A DNA stretch of 17,014 nt from an uncultured Collinsella sp. GTDB lineage: Bacteria; Actinomycetota; Coriobacteriia; Coriobacteriales; Coriobacteriaceae. The DNA lies in contig URYU01000021.1 of assembly GCA_900552155.1 (NCBI GenBank), positions 1 to 17,014 of the forward strand. Reading direction: 5' to 3'. Positions 1-7,585 of this stretch are shown here, in pieces. The translations under genes and the position numbers were made by a program. A model generated the notes under the pieces. It searched no databases and was not told the DNA's origin. It saw only the letters and a list, made by a program, of their open reading frames with translations. Position 1 is the stretch's first letter. Every line of letters starts with the position of its first letter.

Positions 1-125
1 GGGCGGGCGTGGCCTTCAGCCGGGTGCGATCGGGTTCTAGGGTGCTTTAGACTGACTTTTTGTCGCTCGCTTGGTGTGTGTGGCGTGCGTCGCCTCGGGC
101 ATAATGGAGCGCGAGAGGAGCACGC

Positions 126-821
126 ATGAACGAGCGCATACTGGTAGTTGATGACGAGAAGGCCATCGCCGACTTGGTTGGTATCTACCTTACAAAAGAG
201 GGCTTTGATGTCCAGATTGCCTATAGCGGGGCCGATGCTGCCAAGGCGATTTTGGAGCAGGAGTTCGATCTGGCGCTGCTTGATGTCATGCTGCCCGATA
301 TCGATGGGTTTGAGCTGCTGCGTACGATCCGTTCCAGCCATACCTATCCCGTGATCATGCTGACGGCGCGCGATGCCCAGCAAGACAAGATCGAGGGCCT
401 TTCGCTTGGTGCGGACGATTACGTGGTTAAGCCGTTCCGCCCGCTGGAGCTCATCGCGCGTGTGCACGCTCAGCTTCGCCGCTACACCAGCTACGGTAGC
501 CGTGCGCAGGCGGCCGAGTCGCCGACCATTCAGCTCGACGGCTTGGAGATCAACCGCGATGCTCGTTCCGTAACGGTGGACGGTTCACCGGTACGCCTCA
601 CACCCACCGAGTATTCAATCTTGCTGTATCTGGTCGAGCATCGCGGCAGCGTAGTGGCCGTGGAGGACCTGTTCCGCGCGGTATGGAACGAGGACTTTAT
701 GCCCGGCTCCAACAATACGGTGATGGTGCACATTCGCCACTTGCGCGAAAAGATCGGCGACGACGCACAAAAGCCGCGCTTTATCAAAAACGTCTGGGGC
801 GTTGGCTACATCATCGAATAA
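126..821 (+). CDS. VanR-like OmpR/PhoB-family response regulator
   Basis: A 231-residue DNA-binding response regulator that should be phosphorylated by the kinase encoded just downstream. The receiver domain spans about residues 4-118, with the acidic pair at D9-D10, phospho-acceptor D53 in LLDVMLP, T80 and K102 in VKPFRPLELIARV. The winged-helix DNA-binding domain runs from about 135 to 230 and ends in the usual GVGY motif. The stretch HTYPVIMLT...GADDYVVKPFRPLELIARVHAQLRRY closely matches what I remember of VanR of glycopeptide-resistant enterococci, so VanR subfamily is a good guess, though the signal is unknown. AGAGGAG at 114-120 sits 5 nt before the ATG and fixes the start. The sensor kinase starts 26 nt after the stop, so the two are probably co-transcribed. 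A CATAAT at 100-105 could be a -10 box, but no good -35 is seen. Confidence 0.93.
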   Translation: MNERILVVDDEKAIADLVGIYLTKEGFDVQIAYSGADAAKAILEQEFDLALLDVMLPDIDGFELLRTIRSSHTYPVIMLTARDAQQDKIEGLSLGADDYVVKPFRPLELIARVHAQLRRYTSYGSRAQAAESPTIQLDGLEINRDARSVTVDGSPVRLTPTEYSILLYLVEHRGSVVAVEDLFRAVWNEDFMPGSNNTVMVHIRHLREKIGDDAQKPRFIKNVWGVGYIIE

Positions 822-847
822 CGCTTTTTGCTTGTGAGGATCTTGAT

Positions 848-2086
848 ATGACAAAAGACGATAGGCAAGCGTTCGAGGTGCCCGATCGACTCTTTGAATA
901 CGTGAGGTCAGTCGTCGACAACCGCGCGCTTGCAACGGTGCTGCTCTTTTTGCTGAGCCTGCTGCTGATTGGCATCGATAACATCGCTGGAATCTTGGCG
1001 GTGCTGCTTGTTGGCTTTTTGCTGATCGATCGATTTGAGATCGTGTGCCGCTGCGTGGTGATTGGCGGCGCCGCGTGGGCCATGACGTTGGCGATTGGCG
1101 CCATGGCGCTCGGCGGCATCGAAGGGCCGGTGTTGTTCGATGCCGGCTTTGTATTCAACATGCTTGGCTTTGTGCTGGCGCTTGCCGCGTGCGTGCTGTT
1201 CTTGTGCGGCCGCGCCCTGTACTACCAGGGCTACGAGCAGGGCGAGCAGCATGCCGATTGTGTGCTGGCTGCTCGTATTCAAGATCGCCTGATCGATCAC
1301 CCCGACACCTGGGACAACATCGACGGCGACTTCTTGGAGGTCGAGGGCGCCCTTAACCGCGTGCGTGACCGTGAGCGCAAGGTGCAACAGGCCTTGCGTG
1401 ACGAATCTCATCGCAAGGACGATCTGGTCACGTACTTGGCACATGACCTACGCACCCCGCTTGCCAGTGTGGTGGGCTATCTTTCGCTGCTGCAAGAGGC
1501 TCCTGAGCTGCCGGTTGAGCAACGTGCGCACTTTACGGGCGTGGCTCTCGACAAAGCGCACCGGCTCGATGCGCTCATCGAAGAGTTCTTCGATATCACG
1601 CGCTTTGACTTCCACGATATCGTGCTCACGCGCGGCTATGTTGATCTGGGGTTGCTGCTGGCTCAGGTGGCTGACGAGTTCTATCCCATCCTCAACGAGC
1701 AGCATAAGGAAGCCCAAGTTGATATTCGCGAGGACCTGACGGTGCTCGTGGATGGCGACAAGATGGCTCGCGTGTTCAACAACATCATGAAAAACGCCGT
1801 TGCCTATAGCTATGAGGGCTCGACCATCACGATCGAGGCCAGACGCCGGGACGGCGGTGGCGTGCGCGTGCGCTTTGTCAATCAGGGCGATCCCATCCCT
1901 GAGGCAAAGCTCAAGGTGATCTTTGAGAAGTTCTATCGCCTGGATGCGGCGCGTGCGACCAATCGCGGCGGCGCTGGACTGGGGCTTGCCATCGCCAAGG
2001 AGATCGTATGCGCGCACGGCGGTACCATCGCATGCGAATCGACGCCCGAACACACGATATTCACCATCGAGCTACCCGCCGCATAG
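848..2086 (+). CDS. VanS-like sensor histidine kinase
   Basis: A 412-residue membrane histidine kinase, partner of the regulator upstream. The ATG at 848 is chosen because GTGAGGA at 834-840 lies 7 nt upstream; the frame stays open back to 683, but that part overlaps the regulator and has no ribosome site. About four membrane helices lie between residues 28 and 122 (roughly 28-45, 47-61, 68-90, 100-122), with almost no extracytoplasmic domain. The H-box is YLAHDLRTPLASVVGY with H199. The N-box is ARVFNNIMKNAVAYS (about 307-321). The ATP-lid region reads VIFEKFYRLDAAR...GGAGLGLAIAKEI. The usual DxGxG G1 box is replaced by NQGDPIP, similar to the NTGSIP-type sequence I recall from VanS. LDKAHRLDALIEEFFDITRF is also VanS-like. 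No D-Ala-D-Lac or D-Ala-D-Ser genes lie nearby in the window, so drug resistance cannot be inferred. Confidence 0.93.
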   Translation: MTKDDRQAFEVPDRLFEYVRSVVDNRALATVLLFLLSLLLIGIDNIAGILAVLLVGFLLIDRFEIVCRCVVIGGAAWAMTLAIGAMALGGIEGPVLFDAGFVFNMLGFVLALAACVLFLCGRALYYQGYEQGEQHADCVLAARIQDRLIDHPDTWDNIDGDFLEVEGALNRVRDRERKVQQALRDESHRKDDLVTYLAHDLRTPLASVVGYLSLLQEAPELPVEQRAHFTGVALDKAHRLDALIEEFFDITRFDFHDIVLTRGYVDLGLLLAQVADEFYPILNEQHKEAQVDIREDLTVLVDGDKMARVFNNIMKNAVAYSYEGSTITIEARRRDGGGVRVRFVNQGDPIPEAKLKVIFEKFYRLDAARATNRGGAGLGLAIAKEIVCAHGGTIACESTPEHTIFTIELPAA

Positions 2087-2107
2087 CCAGCGTTCCCTTA
2101 CAAACAC

Positions 2108-2134
2108 TTGACAATGCGCTCACGTGCATATGAG
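2108..2134 (+). promoter_or_regulatory. Possible promoter for pstB
   Basis: The 103-bp gap between the kinase stop and pstB contains a perfect TTGACA at 2108-2113. The best -10-like hexamer downstream is TATGAG at 2129-2134, giving a short 15-bp spacer. The gap also carries two copies of TATCGAT (2148-2154 and 2168-2174), 20 bp apart start to start, which might be regulator contacts. The spacing is not ideal, so this is only a candidate. Confidence 0.3.
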
Positions 2135-2189
2135 TCGCGATTTCTACTATCGATACTGCTGAATTGATATCGATGTGGAGGTATGCGGT

Positions 2190-3065
2190 ATGACGGCTGC
2201 TGCGGCTGTGGAGCCCACGGAGCTTGAAGAACTCATGAAAGCGCAGGCCGAGGCCGCGCACGAGCGCGAGGTCGGGGATGCGACTCGCCCCACGGCAGAG
2301 GATCTTGCGGCCTCGCCGACGCGCATCGACGTCGAGGGCCTCGACCTGTTCTATGGCGACCATCATGCGCTCAAAGACGTGAATATCAAGATTCGCGACA
2401 AGCAGATCACCTCGTTCATCGGGCCTTCGGGCTGCGGAAAGTCCACGTTGCTGCGCTGTTTTAACCGCATGAACGACGGCATCAAGGACTGCCGCATCGA
2501 GGGCAAGATTGTGCTCGACGGCCAAGATATCCTGGGCGACTACGACGTCTGCCGCCTTCGCCAGCGCGTGGGCATGGTGTTCCAGCGCCCTAACCCGTTT
2601 CCCATGAGCATCTACGACAACGTCGCGTATGGTCCGCGCGGCATGGGCGTGCGCGATCGCGCTGTGCTGGATGAGCTGGTCGAGGACTCCCTTCGTCGCG
2701 CTGCGCTATGGGATGAGGTCAAGGATAAGCTCAAAGAGTCGGGCCTGGGTCTTTCGGGTGGACAGCAGCAGCGCCTGTGCATCGCCCGCGCACTTGCCGT
2801 GCAGCCCGACATTCTGCTGATGGACGAGCCGACCTCGGCACTCGACCCTGTGTCGACGCTGGTGGTGGAGCAGCTGGCCTGCGAGCTCAAAGAGACCTGC
2901 ACGCTCGTGGTCGTTACGCACAATATGCAGCAGGCGGCGCGTATCTCCGATTCGGTCGCATTCTTTTTGCTGGGTGAGCTGGTGGAGCACGCGCCCACCG
3001 CGCAACTCTTCAAGAATCCGACCGATCCGCGCACGGCGGATTATTTGACGGGGCGTTTTGGCTGA
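2190..3065 (+). CDS. pstB: Phosphate ABC transporter ATP-binding protein PstB
   Basis: A 291-residue ABC ATPase that would power high-affinity phosphate import with the membrane proteins PstC and PstA and the binding protein PstS. Walker A is GPSGCGKST (78-86), followed by the PstB hallmark [10 protein letters not shown]. The Q-loop is [21 protein letters not shown] (about 130-150), the signature is LSGGQQQR (188-195), Walker B is [13 protein letters not shown] (208-220), and the H-loop histidine is H244 in THNMQQA. The first 45 residues form an acidic, alanine-rich extension that the core family does not need. GGAGG at 2177-2181 lies 8 nt before the ATG at 2190, which is preferred over an in-frame GTG at 2175. 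No pstS, pstC, pstA or phoU is adjacent. The PhoB/PhoR-like pair follows after 64 nt, which fits a phosphate-response locus. Confidence 0.95.
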   Translation: MTAAAAVEPTELEELMKAQAEAAHEREVGDATRPTAEDLAASPTRIDVEGLDLFYGDHHALKDVNIKIRDKQITSFIGPSGCGKSTLLRCFNRMNDGIKDCRIEGKIVLDGQDILGDYDVCRLRQRVGMVFQRPNPFPMSIYDNVAYGPRGMGVRDRAVLDELVEDSLRRAALWDEVKDKLKESGLGLSGGQQQRLCIARALAVQPDILLMDEPTSALDPVSTLVVEQLACELKETCTLVVVTHNMQQAARISDSVAFFLLGELVEHAPTAQLFKNPTDPRTADYLTGRFG

Positions 3066-3075
3066 TACCATCTAG

Positions 3076-3089
3076 TAAAGGTACCTTTA
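3076..3089. promoter_or_regulatory. 14-bp perfect palindrome upstream of the PhoB-like regulator gene
   Basis: TAAAGGTACCTTTA is a perfect 14-bp palindrome in the short pstB-regulator gap. A -10-like TAAGAT follows at 3094-3099. With no spacer loop it suits a dimeric DNA-binding protein better than an RNA hairpin, so an operator is plausible. No direct evidence ties it to a given regulator. Confidence 0.35.
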
Positions 3090-3129
3090 GGGTTAAGATG
3101 CGGTCATGCCGGCCGCAAAGGGGTTCAAC

Positions 3130-3858
3130 ATGATCTATTACGTCGAGGACGATGACAACATCAGGGATTTGACGGTCTATGCACTGCGCAAGCAGGGGAT
3201 TGAGGCCGAAGGCTTTTCGTGCGACGGTGAGTTTAAGGCTGCCGTGGCGCGACGGGTACCCGATGCCGTCCTGCTCGACATCATGCTGCCCGATACCGAT
3301 GGCTTGGCGATTATGCGTCGACTGCGTGCCGATCGCCTGACGGCGACGGTGCCCATCATGATGCTTACCGCCAAGGATACCGAGCTCGACAAGGTGATGG
3401 CGCTCGATGGCGGTGCCGACGATTACCTGACTAAGCCGTTTTCGCTCATGGAGCTTGCGAGCCGCTGCCGCGCACTGCTGCGTCGCGGCGGCATGGTCAA
3501 GCAGGCGAGCGATGTGCTTAGCGTGGGCGACATCGTGCTCTCGCCCAGCCATCGCGAGGTGACCGTTGCCGGCGAGCCGCTTAAGCTCACCCTGCGCGAG
3601 TTCGACCTGCTCGAGTACCTCATGCGCAAGCCCGGCGTGGTTTTTACCCGCGAGTCGTTGCTGCAGAGCGTGTGGGGCTGGGACTTCGACGGCGGTTCGC
3701 GCACCGTTGACGTGCACGTGCAGACGCTTCGCCAAAAACTGGGCGAGCATGCCAGCGCCATCGAGACCGTGCGCGGCGTGGGCTACCGCTTGGCCGAGCC
3801 TTCTGCCGGTGATGGTGCCGAAGGTGACGACACCGCGGCCACCGCATCGGAGGAGTAA
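3130..3858 (+). CDS. PhoB-like response regulator (OmpR family)
   Basis: A 242-residue response regulator. The receiver domain spans about residues 2-118, with the acidic cluster E6-D9, phospho-acceptor D50 in LLDIMLPD, T80 and K102 in LTKPFSLMELASR. The winged-helix output domain is at about 130-222 and ends RGVGYRLAE. A 20-residue acidic alanine/threonine tail follows. AAAGGGG at 3117-3123 lies 6 nt before the ATG at 3130, giving the classic MIYYVEDD amino terminus; an upstream in-frame ATG at 3106 lacks a well-placed ribosome site and would add eight unneeded residues. GGAGGAG at the 3' end of this gene (3849-3855) serves the kinase, so the two are translationally close. Its position next to pstB and a PhoR-like kinase suggests phosphate control, but the specificity is inferred from context. 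Confidence 0.92.
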   Translation: MIYYVEDDDNIRDLTVYALRKQGIEAEGFSCDGEFKAAVARRVPDAVLLDIMLPDTDGLAIMRRLRADRLTATVPIMMLTAKDTELDKVMALDGGADDYLTKPFSLMELASRCRALLRRGGMVKQASDVLSVGDIVLSPSHREVTVAGEPLKLTLREFDLLEYLMRKPGVVFTRESLLQSVWGWDFDGGSRTVDVHVQTLRQKLGEHASAIETVRGVGYRLAEPSAGDGAEGDDTAATASEE

Positions 3859-3861
3859 CCC

Positions 3862-5286
3862 GTGGTCTTCGCCCCCCAGGGAAAACATACGCTGTCGCAC
3901 CGCGTTTTTGTGACGATCTTTGTCTGCGCCATGGCGGTTATCGTGGCGTTTACGGTGCTGGGTGCGTTCTTTGTGCAAAACACCTTGGCGGATGCCACGA
4001 GTGCCAACCTGGCGCAAGAAACCGAGCTCATTGCTGCCGCCCTCGACGAGCAGCAGGAGCCCATCCCGTTCTTGCGTAGCCTCGATCGAGAGGACTTGCG
4101 CATCACGCTGATTAACAAGGATGGATCGGTTGCCTACGACAACGAGGCGTCGCCTTCCACACTGCCCAACCATGGCGATCGCCCCGAGGTCATCGAGGCC
4201 TTTGAGGGTGGTTCGGGTTCCGCGGAGCGCGCAAGCTCTACGCTCGACGAGATTATGCTGTATCGCGCCGTCGCCCTTGATAACGGCCAGGTTGTCCGCT
4301 TGGCGCAGGCCCAGCCTGGCGTTGCGGCGATTTTGCTGTCGATGGTGGCGCCGATGCTGCTTATCGCAGCAGCGGGTGCGGTACTCTCGTTTTTTATGGC
4401 GCGCCGCGAGTCCCGTGCCATCATCGCGCCTTTGCAAGAGGTGGATTTGGACCACCCACGCCGTAGCTATGAGCACGCCTATGCCGAGATGGTCCCCATG
4501 CTTGAGCGTATTGAGTCGCAGCGCCAGGAGCTCAAGCGCCAAATGGCGGTGCTGGCGGACAACGACCGTATGCGCCGCGAGTTCACGGCGAATATCACCC
4601 ATGAGCTCAAGACGCCGCTTACGGCGATTTCGGGCTATGCCGAGCTCATCGCAAACGGCATGGTCGAGGGCGAGGGCGACCTGCGCAACTTTGGCGGTCG
4701 CATCTATCGTGAGGCGGGCCGCTTGGCAGCGCTTGTCAACGATATCCTTACGCTGTCTAACTTGGACGAGGCCGAGCGTGCAACTGAGGGCGAGGCGGTG
4801 CCCATTGGTTCCACGGAGCCTATTGAGCTCTCGCGTGCCATCTACGCGGTTGAGCAGCGTCTTGAACAGGTCGCCCGTCAGGCGAATGTGACGATAAGTC
4901 ATGAGACCAAGCCTGTGGTCATCGAAGGCGTGTCGCGCTTGATTGACGAGCTCATCTATAATCTGGCGAGCAACGCCATCCGCTACAATCGACCCGGCGG
5001 TGCGGTTACGCTGCAGTGCGGCACCAACGACGAAGGCCATCCGTTCCTTGCGGTCGCCGACACGGGAATCGGTATCGCGCCTGAAGAACAGGGCAAGGTA
5101 TTTGAGCGGTTCTATCGCGTGGACAAGAGTAGGTCCAAGGCACGCGGCGGAACCGGCCTGGGGCTTGCCATTGTCAAGCATGCGGCTCTGTATCATCACG
5201 CCACGCTCGATCTGTCGAGCGAGTTGGGCGTGGGAACCACCATTACGGTGACGTTTCCCATACAGCAGGACGAGCCATTCGCATAG
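3862..5286 (+). CDS. PhoR-like sensor histidine kinase
   Basis: A 474-residue kinase that should phosphorylate the regulator upstream. It starts with GTG at 3862, with GGAGGAG at 3849-3855 placed 6 nt before it and only 3 nt between the regulator stop and this start. Membrane helix 1 is at about residues 15-38 and helix 2 at about 153-179, enclosing an extracytoplasmic domain of roughly 115 residues. A linker of about 50 residues leads to the H-box FTANITHELKTPLTAISGY with H247. The N-box is LIYNLASNAIRYNRPGG (about 364-380), the G1 box ADTGIGIAP (399-407), the F-box VFERFYRVDKSRS and the G2 box GGTGLGLAIVKH (429-440). All catalytic motifs are intact. This layout is that of PhoR/WalK-type kinases. 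With pstB one gene away, a phosphate-related signal is the leading guess, not shown. Confidence 0.93.
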   Translation: MVFAPQGKHTLSHRVFVTIFVCAMAVIVAFTVLGAFFVQNTLADATSANLAQETELIAAALDEQQEPIPFLRSLDREDLRITLINKDGSVAYDNEASPSTLPNHGDRPEVIEAFEGGSGSAERASSTLDEIMLYRAVALDNGQVVRLAQAQPGVAAILLSMVAPMLLIAAAGAVLSFFMARRESRAIIAPLQEVDLDHPRRSYEHAYAEMVPMLERIESQRQELKRQMAVLADNDRMRREFTANITHELKTPLTAISGYAELIANGMVEGEGDLRNFGGRIYREAGRLAALVNDILTLSNLDEAERATEGEAVPIGSTEPIELSRAIYAVEQRLEQVARQANVTISHETKPVVIEGVSRLIDELIYNLASNAIRYNRPGGAVTLQCGTNDEGHPFLAVADTGIGIAPEEQGKVFERFYRVDKSRSKARGGTGLGLAIVKHAALYHHATLDLSSELGVGTTITVTFPIQQDEPFA

Positions 5287-5311
5287 CGATACAACATAGA
5301 TATTGATGTAG

Positions 5312-5345
5312 ACGCCGCATTTGACTTTCGGGTGCGGCGTTGTTG
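5312..5345 (+). terminator. Probable terminator of the PhoB/PhoR-like operon
   Basis: ACGCCGCA (5312-5319) and TGCGGCGT (5333-5340) form a perfect 8-bp stem with a 13-nt loop, 25 nt after the kinase stop codon. The following T-rich tract (TGTTGT) is weak, so termination may be partial. Confidence 0.55.
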
Positions 5346-5405
5346 TGCAATTTTACGATTGCTTCCGACATTTTTACAGGAGAGCCTGTTTCTTATGTAT
5401 AGAGT

Positions 5406-5434
5406 TTGGTCTCGGTAAAAAGATGCGATAACAT
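5406..5434 (+). promoter_or_regulatory. Candidate promoter of the Wzz/BY-kinase/phosphatase operon
   Basis: TTGGTC (5406-5411) and TAACAT (5429-5434) are separated by 17 bp, and transcription from here would give a leader of about 40 nt before the first gene. A second possible -35, TTTACA at 5373-5378, lies in the hairpin cluster just upstream but lacks a well-spaced -10. Consensus match is modest. Confidence 0.35.
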
Positions 5435-5481
5435 ACGGACAGTTTTGTCAATCCGAACTGGGGAAATGAAAGGCAAGCTGC

Positions 5482-6138
5482 ATGACCCTTCTCGAACTGT
5501 TCCAGCTGCTGAAGAAGCACCTCAAGCTGGTCATCACCCTTCCGGTGGTCTGCGCGATCGCCATGGGCATCGTGTCCTTCGCCGCGATGGACAACACCTA
5601 TACCGCGACGACGAGCATGTACATTCTCGCCAAGACCGACGATAGCGGCCAGATGAGCTACAACGATCTCTCGGCGAGCCAGATGCTTTCCAACGATATC
5701 GCCACGCTGTTGGATAGCGATAGCGTTAAGAGCGGCGCCGCCAAGGAACTGGGCCTCACCGAACTGGAAGACTACAAGGTGACTGTTTCCTCCGAGACCA
5801 CCACGCGTGTCATTACGCTTTCGGTTACCGGCACCGATGCCAAGGAGACGGCTAAGGTCGCAAAGGCCATAGCTAGCTCGGTGAGTACGGTCGCTCAGAA
5901 CGTCGGCGCTGCCCAGAGCATCAACGTTATCGACGAGGCTAAGACCCCCGAAGCCCCCAGCGGTCCCAAGCGTATGCTGTACGTTGCTGTCGCGTTCCTC
6001 GCCGGTATCTTTATCGCAGTTGCCTATGTCGTTTTGGCAGACATGCTCAATACCCGCATCCGCGGTGCCGAAGAGGCAGAAGAGCTCCTGGGCATTCCAG
6101 TTGTTGGCCGAATTCCGGCTATGAAAGGTGGTAAATAG
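5482..6138 (+). CDS. Wzz/CpsC-type polysaccharide chain-length and BY-kinase activator protein
   Basis: A 218-residue two-helix membrane protein of the Wzz/CpsC/CapA family. Such proteins set polymer length and switch on the partner tyrosine kinase through their cytoplasmic tail. The first helix is at about residues 14-35 and the second at about 165-187, enclosing an extracytoplasmic domain of about 130 residues. The proline-rich stretch PEAPSGPKR (156-164) just before helix 2 is typical. The C-terminal cytoplasmic tail ADMLNTRIRGAEEAEELLGIPVVGRIP is the conserved kinase-contact segment. AAAGG at 5469-5473 is 8 nt upstream of the ATG. The kinase gene follows after 2 nt. In Gram-positives this protein and its kinase are separate, as here, while in Proteobacteria they are fused. 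The chemical identity of the polymer cannot be told. Confidence 0.92.
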   Translation: MTLLELFQLLKKHLKLVITLPVVCAIAMGIVSFAAMDNTYTATTSMYILAKTDDSGQMSYNDLSASQMLSNDIATLLDSDSVKSGAAKELGLTELEDYKVTVSSETTTRVITLSVTGTDAKETAKVAKAIASSVSTVAQNVGAAQSINVIDEAKTPEAPSGPKRMLYVAVAFLAGIFIAVAYVVLADMLNTRIRGAEEAEELLGIPVVGRIPAMKGGK

Positions 6139-6140
6139 GC

Positions 6141-6878
6141 ATGGCTAAGGCAAAGAACACCGATAAGCTCGTTGTACAGAATGCCGCCAAGACCCTTCTG
6201 GCCAACATTCGCTTTGCGAGCGTGGACGCCCCCATTCGCACCATTACCGTCACGTCCTCGATTCCCAACGAGGGCAAGTCTACGGTTTCCATCAACCTTG
6301 CCCAGGCTATCGCCACGAGCGGCAAGTCCGTGCTCCTGGTCGAGGCCGATATGCGCCGCAGGTCCCTTTCCGATATGCTCGGCGTTCGTTCGCGCGGCGG
6401 ACTCTATGCGGTCCTTTCCGAGCAGATCTCCATTGACCAGGCAATTGTCGAGACGGGTCAGAAGAACTTCTACTTCCTCGATGCCGAGCCGCATATTCCC
6501 AATCCTGCCGACATCATCGTCTCTCACCGCTTTGCCAAGTTGGTAAAGGCACTGTCCGCCAAGTTCCAGTACGTCATCTTTGATGCTCCCCCGGTCGGCA
6601 CCTTCATCGATGCTGCCGAGATTGCCAGCCTGACCGACGGTACGCTGTTCGTGGTGCGCGAGGACTTCACCAAGCGCGAGGCGGCACTCAACGCTATCGG
6701 CCAGCTTAAGAAGTCCGAGAAGGTCAAGCTCATCGGTACCGTCATGAACTACTGCGAGACCGAGACCAGCGAGTACTACTACTCCTACTACACCAAGGAC
6801 GGTAAGAAGGTTAAGAAGGGCTCCGACGATCAGGGGACTTCCAAAAAGGGCATCTTCACCAACCGAGCAAACGTTTAG
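6141..6878 (+). CDS. CpsD/Wze-type bacterial tyrosine (BY) kinase
   Basis: A 245-residue cytoplasmic tyrosine autokinase related to MinD/ParA ATPases. Walker A is SSIPNEGKST (39-48), Walker A' is LLVEADMRR (65-73) with the catalytic-type D70, and Walker B is VIFDAPPV (145-152). The C-terminus has a tyrosine cluster, YYY at 212-214 and YY at 216-217, expected to be autophosphorylated in trans; it is followed by a lysine-rich tail. AAGGTGG at 6125-6131 lies inside the end of the upstream gene and 9 nt before the ATG, so translation is coupled. The PHP phosphatase downstream should reverse the phosphorylation. The family controls capsule or exopolysaccharide length and export by cycling between phosphorylated and free states. 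Confidence 0.94.
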   Translation: MAKAKNTDKLVVQNAAKTLLANIRFASVDAPIRTITVTSSIPNEGKSTVSINLAQAIATSGKSVLLVEADMRRRSLSDMLGVRSRGGLYAVLSEQISIDQAIVETGQKNFYFLDAEPHIPNPADIIVSHRFAKLVKALSAKFQYVIFDAPPVGTFIDAAEIASLTDGTLFVVREDFTKREAALNAIGQLKKSEKVKLIGTVMNYCETETSEYYYSYYTKDGKKVKKGSDDQGTSKKGIFTNRANV

Positions 6879-6895
6879 TTGATTAAGGCTGACCT

Positions 6896-7546
6896 ATGCG
6901 TGACATTCATTGCCATATCTTGCCGGGTGTAGACGACGGCGCTGCCGATCTCGATGAGAGCTTGGCGATGCTCGAGGCTGCCAAGCGGGCCGGTGTAACC
7001 AGAATCGTTTGCACTCCTCACTGCCGTGATCCCTATTTTGATTACGACAAGATGTGGGATGCCTTTGAGCTGCTGCGTGATAACGCTGACGGTTTTCCGC
7101 TCCAGATGGGCTTCGAGGTCAACCATCGAAAGCTCGTTGAACTTGGTATCGATGCCGCGGAGCACTTGCATTTCGATGGAACCAACGAGTTTCTGCTCGA
7201 GCTTTCGACACATGCCGATGCGTATGCGTTTAGAGAGTACGAGAACACGATTTACGATTTGCAGTGCCGTGGCTACCAGGTGATCATCGCTCATCCTGAG
7301 CGCTATCGTGCGGTTCAAAAGGATGTAAGCGTGGCGGAGCGCCTGGTCGATATGGGCTGCAAGCTGCAGGCTTCGGCGGACTTTATTGCCGGCGGTCGCT
7401 TTGGTCGCGAGAAAAAGCCGGCACAGCGCCTGTTCGATCAGAACCTGTACAGCTTCATCGCGAGCGATGCCCATAACGTGGGTCATTACGACTGCCTGGC
7501 GAAGGCTCGCGCGAAGTTTAGCGTACGCGGAGCTCATTTTCGCTAA
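6896..7546 (+). CDS. CpsB/YwqE-type PHP-domain protein-tyrosine phosphatase
   Basis: A 216-residue metal-dependent phosphatase of the PHP (polymerase and histidinol phosphatase) superfamily, expected to remove phosphate from the tyrosine cluster of the kinase encoded upstream. The metal-binding motifs are present in order: DIHCHILPGVDDGA (3-16, with H5 and H7), H42 in TPH, E74 in GFEV, H133 in AHPERY, and D191/H193 in SDAHN. The length is slightly below the roughly 240-255 residues common in Firmicutes. TAAGG at 6884-6888 sits 7 nt before the ATG, and the kinase stop is 17 nt upstream. In Streptococcus the phosphatase usually precedes the activator and kinase; here it comes last. No glycosyltransferase follows. 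Confidence 0.92.
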   Translation: MRDIHCHILPGVDDGAADLDESLAMLEAAKRAGVTRIVCTPHCRDPYFDYDKMWDAFELLRDNADGFPLQMGFEVNHRKLVELGIDAAEHLHFDGTNEFLLELSTHADAYAFREYENTIYDLQCRGYQVIIAHPERYRAVQKDVSVAERLVDMGCKLQASADFIAGGRFGREKKPAQRLFDQNLYSFIASDAHNVGHYDCLAKARAKFSVRGAHFR

Positions 7547-7585
7547 AATCTGTCCCTAACGTTCGCATTGAATGAAGGGGCAGCC

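Noticed and set aside
1..125. Possible tail of an upstream gene in frame 2 (stop TAG at 38-40) or frame 3 (stop TAG at 48-50)
   Set aside because: Only 12-15 codons are visible in either frame, both look equally plausible, and no family motif can be recognised.
683..847. Longer amino terminus for the VanS-like kinase
   Set aside because: It overlaps the regulator gene in another frame, has no Shine-Dalgarno, and the ATG at 848 has a good one.
3010..5199. 729-codon open frame on the minus strand
   Set aside because: It lies antisense to the PhoB/PhoR-like genes, which have full motifs. Its long open length is an effect of GC-rich codon use, and its protein shows no domain pattern.
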